In this document: one piece after another, positions 55,961 through 64,000 of the stretch | How the letters are laid out: every line of letters begins with the position of its first letter | How positions within the stretch are numbered: the stretch's first letter is position 1 | Source of the DNA: Rhodeus uyekii | Taxonomy: Eukaryota > Chordata > Actinopteri > Cypriniformes > Acheilognathidae | Direction: 5' to 3' | DNA: 64,000 nucleotides | Assembly (NCBI GenBank): GCA_037043235.1 | Contig: JAWRVZ010000468.1 | Span: forward strand, 176,016 to 240,015 | Made by a program: the position numbers and the translations under genes | Notes under the pieces: model-generated | The model's database searches: none | Told to the model about the DNA's origin: nothing | The model's input: only the letters and a program-made list of their open reading frames with translations

Positions 55961-58100
55961 TCATTAGCTTGTCTTTATATGTTTCATCCTCGTGATATCT
56001 TTTGTTTACCTGAATTTTTATTCTCTGGGTTAAGTCATTATTACTGCTGTATTGGATTTTCTGTCGATAAAGCTTACGTGGGTCTGAAGATGCTTTTAAT
56101 GATGCATTAAAACTTGAACCTTCTGCTTTGCACAATGAGGCACAGTTTCCATCTTTGTCCTTTACACACACAACAACTTCATAATGAGAATTATTTACAT
56201 GTTTCAAGTAAATTCCATTTTGTTGACAGTTATGTCTATTTGAAAATAGATTTGAGGCAGCATATTTAAGCCATTTTTCTTGACTGTATGTATATATATC
56301 AACACCAATTAAATTACTTGTTGCCTGTATCTCCAGCTCTGTTGCCCAAATTCCGACATATTTCATTCTTGATCTTGCAATATAGTCTGGTACAGTACTG
56401 TATCCTTCTCTGAGACACTGAACGTATTCTTTTTGATTTTGTAGAATTTCAGTAACAACAGCCCGTCTCAATTTTATGTGTTCTTGTTCACTTCCACTTA
56501 TTGCTAAAGTGATCGCTCTGAAAAAGCAATTACCATCAGCCACAATATTTTCGGTTTTGCAAGGCTCAGCGATTTCAACAATCTTTTCTGCATTGATTTG
56601 TTCCTTTACAATTTTTATAATGCTCAATTTCAAGCAAATCAGTCTTTGTTGCTGTACTGTTAATGGAGTGAACTGAAAAGAAACAGTGTCACTTTGTGAA
56701 ATAATTTCCACATCACCTGCATATTCATTAAGTGGGCAAATAGAAGGCATTATGTTTGTTTGCTGTTTCACACACGGTTCATTCACAGGTTTGTTATCAG
56801 CACTTAAGAAATCAGTCAAAGTATACCTGCAACCAACATCATTGTCCATGTTTGATGAGAGAGATTTACTCATTCTTTCTGCTTCAGCGCTTTTCTGCAT
56901 CATTGAACAGGAGACCGACCGGTCATGCTTACCACTTTTGTCAATCATTTCAGCCTTTATTCCAGTTACTTCAAATGGAACATAGATTGTGCCAAACTTC
57001 TGACCAAAGTCTATAAAATGATTGTTGACAAAATCAATGGTGCTGTAATAAGCTACAAAACTTGTTGCTGAGTTGTACTGTTGACCAGCAATTAAACTTG
57101 TTGCATGTGAATCAACAATGGCATACCAATCACCTTGTTTGATAATGGCACATGTATTGGCACAAATAGTTACCAGGCAGGAATCATAATCAATCAGTGC
57201 TCTTTGTACTGCCATGTGAAATGGCATAGCAACATCTTTCAGTTCTGCATCATACTCATAAATATCAGTAAAGCCAGAGAAAGTTGCACCATATTTTATT
57301 TCAAAATCACTTTCATTGTACATACATGTTTTGGGAAGTTCAGATATTGCAATGTACTCTTGTTGGCCATTTCCGATTTTACCTGCTTCATTCATGGCAA
57401 TATAAAGATCATTTCCTTTAAGCAAAACATTATCCAGATCTGCACTTTTCCACATCAGAACATTCTTTACTCTGTTTTGGAGTACAGCTGTGAAACTGAT
57501 AGCTGCACATTGCTTGTTTCTGGCACTTTCAAATCGCTGATCAGCTTGACTGAACGATCCTCGCACAACTGATCCATTGAATACTATGGGAGATTCATTA
57601 GCAGAGTTATTGACAGGGTTATTGACAATTGGATTGAAAGGTTCATTGACAGGTGTATTGACAGGTTTGACAGATTCTTTGACAGGTTCATTGACAGGTT
57701 TGAGAGCTTTGACAGGTTCATTGACAGGTTTGAGAGCTTTGACAGGTTCATTGACAGGTTTGAGAGCTTTGACAGGTTCTTTGACAGGTTCATTGACAGG
57801 TTTGAGAGGTTCATTGACAGGTTTGAGAGCTTTGACAGGTTCTTTGACAGGTTCATTGACAGGTTTGAGAGGTTCATTGACAGGTTTGACAGGTTCATTG
57901 ACAGGTTTGAGAGCTTTGACAGGTTCTTTGACAGGTTCATTGACATGTTTGAGAGGTTCATTGACAGGTTTGAGAGGTTCATTGACAGGTTTGAGAGCTT
58001 TGACAGCCTTTTGTTTAACCGAAGGCTCTGCATCATCGGAACAGCTCAACCTTCGTCTTTTAGCTGCTGCGGACCTGCGGAATCCCTTCTTCCTTGGCAT
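55470..58100 (-). CDS. Helentron protein, N-terminal part: repeats and OTU domain
   Basis: About 876 codons from ATG 58100; the frame shown upstream to 58124 lacks an ATG. Residues about 35-155 are KPVNEP/LKPVNEP repeats. Residues about 515-655 are an OTU-type cysteine protease: NIVADGNCFFRAITLAI (catalytic Asp and Cys), VGIWATELEIQATSN, and NNSHYEVVVCV (catalytic His). OTU proteases remove ubiquitin; their role in transposons is unknown. Residues from about 720 onward are tandem KYSVEKYNDNESHRDSVK units. The frame is cut at 55470 by a 2-bp deletion inside the repeats, after which the same repeat continues in the frame of the second ORF. The neighbouring ORF is therefore the rest of this protein. 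Confidence 0.85.
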   Translation of the reverse strand: MPRKKGFRRSAAAKRRRLSCSDDAEPSVKQKAVKALKPVNEPLKPVNEPLKHVNEPVKEPVKALKPVNEPVKPVNEPLKPVNEPVKEPVKALKPVNEPLKPVNEPVKEPVKALKPVNEPVKALKPVNEPVKALKPVNEPVKESVKPVNTPVNEPFNPIVNNPVNNSANESPIVFNGSVVRGSFSQADQRFESARNKQCAAISFTAVLQNRVKNVLMWKSADLDNVLLKGNDLYIAMNEAGKIGNGQQEYIAISELPKTCMYNESDFEIKYGATFSGFTDIYEYDAELKDVAMPFHMAVQRALIDYDSCLVTICANTCAIIKQGDWYAIVDSHATSLIAGQQYNSATSFVAYYSTIDFVNNHFIDFGQKFGTIYVPFEVTGIKAEMIDKSGKHDRSVSCSMMQKSAEAERMSKSLSSNMDNDVGCRYTLTDFLSADNKPVNEPCVKQQTNIMPSICPLNEYAGDVEIISQSDTVSFQFTPLTVQQQRLICLKLSIIKIVKEQINAEKIVEIAEPCKTENIVADGNCFFRAITLAISGSEQEHIKLRRAVVTEILQNQKEYVQCLREGYSTVPDYIARSRMKYVGIWATELEIQATSNLIGVDIYTYSQEKWLKYAASNLFSNRHNCQQNGIYLKHVNNSHYEVVVCVKDKDGNCASLCKAEGSSFNASLKASSDPRKLYRQKIQYSSNNDLTQRIKIQVNKRYHEDETYKDKLMTASTEKYKSNDQHQEKVRKYSKEKYKSNVLHCEAVKKYSIQKYITDKPHKESVKNYSIHKYNENELHRQSVKKYSVEKYNDNESHRDSVKKYSVEKYNDNESHRDSVKKYSVEKYNDNESHRDSVKKYSVEKYNDNESHRDSVKKYSVEKYNDNESHRDSVKK
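57640..57998 (-). repeat. Coding tandem repeat, KPVNEP units
   Basis: Reiterated gacaggttcattgacaggtt and gacaggtttgagagctttg modules encode (A/P)LKPVNEPV(K/E)EP-type repeats near the N-terminus of the Helentron protein. Unit lengths vary in steps of 6 or 15-18 codons. Confidence 0.9.
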
Positions 58101-58124
58101 CTGCACAGACAAAAAACAAAACAC

Positions 58125-58585
58125 ATAAAAATGTATTATAAATTATATAAACCTTACATTCTGACACCAAAGAATTGTTTATTTACATCTGTATTCCATT
58201 TAAACTTAAAAGCTTAGTTTACCGAAAATGTTTTAATTCTATCCTCATTTAGTCAGCCTTACCTTGTTCCAAACCTGTAAGAGTTTCTTTGTTCGGTTAA
58301 ATACTAAAGACTAGAGACTAAAGACTAGCCAGACTAGAACTGCAGCGACGCATTACATTATTTACATTTCATTTTCAAACATCATTTTAGAGAAGCACAT
58401 ACAATTAATGTCACATAAGTTAAGCCTAATGCTGAAGAAAAAAACTCTGAAAGGCAACATGTGGTTTAAAGGCGCAAGTCTCTCATATCCTTGACAGTCA
58501 TGTTCATAATCTTATTGGTAATTCCATGCTAGGTGTGCAAACGGTTTTTATGAGAGAAATCTAACTTTCGTTCTCCCTGAGAAAT
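58125..58585. other. Helentron upstream region; no gene seen
   Basis: AT-rich. Short repeats of ctaaagactag lie at 58300-58330, and a hAT-like phrase (ttgttccaaacctgtaaga) lies near 58265. The 5' end of the Helentron is probably here but was not resolved. Confidence 0.4.
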
Positions 58586-59639
58586 ATAACAAACAATAAC
58601 TAAATAATATTTTAACATGAAATATATGAATGATGACACTATTAAGTGCGTTTCATAAAAGGTATTTGTTACTTTATTATGAAATATTTTATGAAAAACT
58701 ATTTTTAATGTATACAGTGTAGGTCTAATTAGAAAATGTTTACTATAATTGTTATTAATTAGTGCAGTTGGGAGTATGACTTACTTTAATGACTTGTGAG
58801 AAGTTTCAACCTATCCTTTCAACCCATTCTCTCGTTTATGGTATCAATGTAAATTTAGGCTTTTATTTTGAAGCTCTACCAGTGCACAAATAACTTATAA
58901 ACCTTGGCAAATACACTAAAAGCAATGTTGCCATCGCTTTGAGCTTTAACAATCATTTATTCATCATTTCTTAAAGTATTTCCAGACTGATGATCGAGGT
59001 TTGGCTTTATGGGATTCATGGTGACAGCAGAAGAATCAATGACGTCACTGCTGCTCCAAAATGTAATGCAATTTATTCACAAGTTACACAAATATTTTTT
59101 ACACAAATGTTTTTTTCACAAAGACAAGATATTTGATATGAATTACCTTAGATGAGATCTGAACGTTTTCTGAAAACCACAGCGAGAAAAAAAAATCAGT
59201 TCACAGAACACTGATGGCAATTACACTATTAACTATTATATAATCATTATAATAATTATAAATTTTGATGATCATGAGCAATTATTCTAACTAGAATCAT
59301 CAAGAACAATGTGTATATCATTTCAATATGAGCTACATGATAAAATCATTAAAAAAATACTTCAAACACTAACACAACCTCAATCATAAATGACAATGAT
59401 TCTCCTGTGCGCAATAAACCAAACAACAAAATCACAACATTACAATCAAATGTTCAGACCTGTTGCTGACTAAAACAGATCAGTTATAATGTTTAGGTCT
59501 TTTCTAGCAAACAGTATAATTATTTCTGTTACAAATCTTCATATTATTACAGATGTATTCAGATAACAGATTATATTCCAGATATAAATATGATCTACAT
59601 CAGCAATCAAACCAGACCAAACCACAATCTAAAAGTAAC

Positions 59640-60890
59640 TTGTCATTACATTGTTACACCAGAAGGTGGAGACAAGCGAGTGTTAAGACTTTATCTCAGT
59701 AGGGGTTCAATCTTCAACTGGCTGGAAGGAGCAGCCAGTGACCGGTCACGTGACCTGCCACTTGCTGGTGGCAGCTGCCAGTCTGCTTCGGCTAGTAGTT
59801 GACATAGGAAACATTGTAGGAAACATTGACTTTTCTCAGATTTTTTTCTTCCTCTTTACCTCTGGGAACTACATTAATATATGTCCATACATATTATCAA
59901 ATTACTCATGTTCTTAAACATAATTGGTATTTTTGAGAATTTGATCATTATTATTAGTATGAGTGTACTCTTATGAACCTATTCTTTCATATAATGGCTG
60001 TTTTAAGGGAGTTTATGCCAAATAAAGCGATCAAATGACCGTGATTACAACTGGAAGCTTATCTACGTATCGCTGACGCCTCCTCCAGTCAGCGGCTGAT
60101 GAGCAACGAGTAATATGTATTGCTCTCTCTACAACTGTACATGTATAATTGTATATGTATCTCTGTGTATTTGTAACTGTATTGGAATCATCTACATTTT
60201 GTATTTTTTTATTTACTTTTTATACGTAATACAAATAATAATAGCAATTTGTACAATAATACAAAGCAATAATACAAATCTATAGATCTTTACCATATAT
60301 ACCTAATAAAATAACATTTTGTTCATAGAGAGAGCAAGAGATAGAGACAGAGATACTTATACAATTATACATGTACAGTTGCAGAGAGAGGAATAGAGAA
60401 CATGTCGCTCCTCATCAGCCGCTGACTGGAGGAGGCGTCAGCGATACGTAGATAAGCTTCCAGTTGTAATCACGAACATTTGATCGCTTTATTTGGCATA
60501 AACTCCCTTAAAACAGCCATTATATGAAAGAATAGGTTCATAAGTGTACACTCATACAAAATAAAATAACATTTATTTGCAGAGAGAGCAATAGAAACGG
60601 CTTACAGTCGCTGCTTCAGCTGGATGTAGCGGCAGCTCATTAAGCAACCAGTAATAATCAAATGATCAAAAACACCAGTCATGGTTAAGAACATAATCAT
60701 ATCATAGGAATAATAAATTCATTTTATTATTTAAGCAATAAATGAATGCAATTCCCCAAGATCAATAGGGCAGAATACAAAAACACAAAATTTGCCAAAA
60801 CTGACAAGAGTACAGCATTTCCTTAAACTACTTGCCAAGACAGACTGACAGCTGTCACCAGCCAGTGACTGGTCACATGACCTTTAATTA
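59640..60890. repeat. Nested palindromic element
   Basis: Inner arms 59958-60165 and 60336-60558 are reverse complements over about 200 bp (tgaacctattctttcatata, taatggctgttttaagggag, tctacgtatcgctgacgcct). Outer short arms at about 59735-59795 and 60838-60885 (agactg.cagctg.caccag, ggtcac.tgacc) are also inverted. No protein is encoded. Stem-loop organisation suggests a foldback-type element. Confidence 0.8.
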
Positions 60891-62488
60891 TATCATTCAA
60901 GACATTCCTTAAAAGACACTGGTTCATCCAACAGATGATGAAACAAAGTCACTGAATTATCCATTCTAACCAATCTTTACAAAGAACTAATCTTCATTAA
61001 ATAAACACTTTAAATATATTTCAGCAGATATATTTTTTCAGATTCTGTAGTAAACTGCATTATATTGTTTAATTGACTTCAGAATAACAGGAGAATCATG
61101 ATGTTTTTAAAAACAAAAACTGTAATTCTCAATTTATAACCAATCATGCAGCTCATATAATAATATAAAACTATATGAAACATCTGATATTAAATATATC
61201 AATGAAAACAAACTGTAATACATGAAATTGGTTTCATATTCAACACATTTCCACTGAATACATTTACTAAACAGTTTGTGTTAAACTAGTCTTACCTCAG
61301 CACTGCTTCATTGATTCCCCATTTCACATAAAAAGAAGCAAACAGAAATAAGTCATGCATTCCTCTAATTTCAACATGTATTTCAAATGCATCTCAGATT
61401 CCCTCCTGACATGTTTAGCTCAAATCTATCAAGCACATTATCACTGACCAAAACAAAACTCAACTGTCAGTATGTTCTTTAATTATCTAATATACATCAT
61501 CATATAGTCTGTATAAAATTAACAAACAAAGAAAGAAATTATTATTTTTAAACAACCATTTTCTTGCACTAAAAAAACAAAACAAAGCACATTTTGTTTG
61601 TTCATGAACGTTTACATTCAGAACTACTCAGCATCACTCAACATAGGCGCAACATTTGAACATTATAATACTAGTTAATCTACTTAACATGTCCAATCAT
61701 AATTAGCACAGATGTATTGACGGATATAATCAGTCATTGTTTATATGAACACAAAGCATAAGCAAAAACTACACACACAATCGCGCCCGATCTTTGTCTC
61801 GCTCACAAACACAATCACTCACACACGGTCTTATTTCGTCTGCATTTTGGTTGTTTTAAACTCGGGTTTCTTCAACACGACTAAATTTCAACACTCACAA
61901 ATTACTTTTCCCTAAAGTCACATATTACAAATTGATCATCACTAACGTTATCATACACCAACACAACACAAGAAATATACAGCATAAATAGTTATTTTTG
62001 TGTTATATCGCTTCACAATGACTATACCCAGTGTTCAATTGAAACTGCAACTTTACACTCTCGTTTCCCAAAAATAACCACAGAAATATATCAGCTAGCA
62101 CGGCAATACTGGAAACTAAATCAGTATCATTGTGGATGAGCATGAATAAAGCACGGATTGATCAGATTAAATGAAGAAACCAGCAAGGCACTTTGCTTAC
62201 CGTTTTAGTCAACTGAATAACTTTTAATAACTTTAATTTTGTAATAATAACAACACACATAAAGCTTCACAATACATTCTTTACTACGTTTTTACATAAA
62301 TACATCAAATTCGCCATTCTTAAATTATTATTGCCACAACTAAAAGTCTTTCTGTAAATATGACAATTCCATGCGTGCCTTTTTCACATTGCTATATTTA
62401 CAACTAGATCTCTGGACTTTACATTTAAGCACAATTACACAGTACGCCACATTATTTACAATCATTTAGAATAATGGTGGCTTCTGCC
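60891..62488. other. Gene-free interior of the inverted-repeat block
   Basis: AT-rich DNA with no recognised gene, RNA gene or microsatellite. Confidence 0.5.
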
Positions 62489-62740
62489 TATTTGTGCACA
62501 GGTAGAGCTTCAAAATAAAAGGGTAAATTTGTACATTTGTAATTATTACACATTTTGTAATTATTACTGTACATACATCTACATGTATGATGAGTAATAT
62601 AATTTGTTAAAAACAAAGTTTAAAATACTTAATGTATTTCATTATAAGACAAATACACAAACCTTTTAAAAAAAATTAATAGAGTAATTATTCATAGATT
62701 TCATGTTAAAATGCTATTGAATAATTATGTTAATTACTAT

Positions 62741-63755
62741 CAGTTATTTATAGCTCGATTGAGACTCGCATCTAAACAGATCGAGTGAAATCAGATTTGT
62801 CCAAACTATGGCGAGTCATGTTAGGCCTCGATCACACTTTCTTTGTTCTCTTCTCTCGACAGACTCAAGTAATACATTCACTTTCCTCATTCAAAAGTTC
62901 AGTAAAAAGTCTATAAAAGTATTTAGCAAAACCCAGACGCTGTTAATTATTAATATGCAGACAGTTTTAATCGAGATGGCTAGTTTTAGCCAGTTTCTCG
63001 TGTCTCAGCTTTTATACACGCGATCAACTCTCTCCGAACATTCACACCATCCTCAAACTGTCACAATCCTAGTATGTCTACACTTTCTTACATCCGCTAT
63101 TCACATTTGCCCATTCTAGATGTTTTGATAGAGATCACATACCTTTTCTCAACTAAACGTCGCACCTCTTAAAGATCGACACACACACTCAAACTCACCT
63201 CTAGTGATGGGTCATCTGAAGCGAGGCTCCGGAGTTTGTGTCGAGCAAAAAGGGGCGTTACAGATGAAGCCCCGATTCGAGACGTGTATCGTTTCCGCGA
63301 CAATCACGTGACGATGACAAACGAGGCCTCGGTCTCTGTTGATTACGTCATTGCTTCATTCCGAGTGTCACTTCCGCATAAAGGTGGTTCAAAACCTCGC
63401 GCCTCTTGTGCTGTGTTGCCAGATTGAGCGGGTTCCTGCCCAATTGGGCTCCTTTTGGTCATGTCCGACCGGGGAAAAATGCATTGGGCTGGTTGATAAA
63501 AAGTTGGGCTGGTTTTTGATGCAACTGGCGGGTTTTTATTTTTTGACTAGAAATGTTATTTTATTATTTTTTACATTAAAACGAACGTTACAATAAAGTA
63601 TAATATGTAATAAATATGTAATATGATATGAATATAATATGTATGTTGACATTTTAATTATGGTTCAGTTTAGCCAATAAGGTTCTCTCCTGTCCTGTAT
63701 ATATATTTATTATATGTATAGCCTATAATAGTATTAGTGTTATTATTATATATAA
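62741..63755. other. Gene-free stretch with repeat ends
   Basis: A plus frame at 62808-63119 is not recognised and has no supporting signal. 63200-63420 is CpG-rich and starts ctagtgatgggtc, like hAT element ends. 63418-63540 carries a phrase family (attgggctccttttgg, gggctggtttttgatgcaac) typical of a dispersed repeat. Confidence 0.4.
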
Positions 63756-63876
<121 letters not shown>

Positions 63877-64000
63877 AGCCTAGACTGTATTAGGGAAAAC
63901 TTAGAAAAAAGTTCTTATGTTGTCCAGCATCATCGGTGCCCTGTGTTTGGGTGTTTGGGTGTCATCCCTGTTGCAATTTGCTGTTCCACGATTCCAGTCC

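Larger units (their letters stand above)
49766..58100 (-). mobile_element. Helentron (Helitron2-type rolling-circle transposon), nearly intact
   Basis: One long minus-strand coding region from the ATG at 58100 (MPRKKGFRRSAAAKRRRLS) to the stop at 49766. The same phase is kept throughout apart from one 2-bp deletion near 55471. Domains in order: basic N-terminus, KPVNEP repeats, OTU protease, 18-residue repeats, Cys-rich zinc-finger region, Helitron Rep, PIF1-like helicase, endonuclease. Fish Helentrons are known to join Rep-helicase to such an endonuclease. Termini were not resolved: no clear CTRR end or hairpin was identified. A cag directly precedes the ATG, so a spliced leader is possible. 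Confidence 0.9.
58590..62740. repeat. Large noncoding block bounded by inverted repeats
   Basis: 58846-58892 and 62489-62537 are reverse complements with few differences (ttttattttgaagctctacc core). Weaker inverted similarity continues outward (58600-58700 with 62620-62730, sharing attttaacatgaaat and tattatgaaat words). The enclosed 3.6 kb has no coding frame. It could be a non-autonomous DNA transposon with long inverted ends, or the product of inverted insertions. Confidence 0.55.

Noticed and set aside
57577..58128. Plus-strand LTGSLTGL repeat protein
   Set aside because: Antisense reading of the KPVNEP repeat array; no independent evidence for a gene.
62808..63119. 103-codon plus-strand frame
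   Set aside because: No family resemblance, AT-rich context and no splice or poly-A support; length is compatible with chance.

Overview
The window is animal nuclear DNA from a ray-finned fish. Short exons with GT/AG introns, fish-type LINE, Tc1, DIRS, Helentron and tRNA-SINE sequences and long microsatellites all point to a teleost, most likely a cyprinid (carp/zebrafish group); the species cannot be fixed by reading. Nothing bacterial or organellar is present. Host coding DNA is a small fraction. Most of the 64 kb is transposable elements, several nested inside one another.

Host genes: two tandem minus-strand genes of the NXPE family (neurexophilin-like plus PC-esterase domains, 'NXPE family member 3-like'). 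Copy A has exons 1-5 at 6804 down to 2976; its later exons must lie beyond the left edge or be lost. Copy B has exons 1-7 spread from 37495 down to 13144, because its introns carry a 5-kb LINE (31.1-36.1 kb), a DIRS element (23.4-28.6 kb) and an 8.4-kb endogenous retrovirus (14.4-22.8 kb). Intron phases agree between the copies and no stop was seen in the exons. The last NXPE exon (C-terminal catalytic block) was not found for either copy.

Mobile elements, left to right: L2-like LINE remnant (1.5-2.6 kb); possible piggyBac-like remnant (7.2-7.35 kb); Ty3/gypsy RT fragment (8.5-9.1 kb); diverged LTR end (9.4-9.5 kb); Tc1 copy split by a small TIR element (10.4-11.6 kb); pogo/Tigger-like remnant (11.6-12.5 kb); long-TIR repeat (13.6-14.2 kb); ERV with 498-bp LTRs and 5-bp target duplication; DIRS element with inverted termini, internal complementary region and tyrosine recombinase; LINE with esterase ORF1 and endonuclease/RT ORF2; tRNA-SINE split by a TIR element (39.8-40.3 kb); truncated LINE with CCHC ORF1 and endonuclease (42.1-43.9 kb); repeat-rich noncoding DNA (45.2-49.4 kb); a nearly intact Helentron (49.77-58.10 kb) with OTU protease, Rep, PIF1-like helicase and endonuclease; and large nested inverted repeats (58.6-62.7 kb).

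Most interesting: (1) the ERV env region carries an immunoglobulin V-type domain of the CD300/pIgR kind, which looks like a captured host receptor domain, between LTRs that differ at only about three positions; (2) the Helentron would be one open frame of about 2,780 codons if not for a single 2-bp deletion inside a 54-bp coding tandem repeat; (3) a LINE sits about 20 bp from an NXPE splice acceptor; (4) a perfect 48-bp-arm palindrome and kilobase-scale inverted repeats have no assigned owner. All boundaries and family names come from reading the sequence; no search was run.
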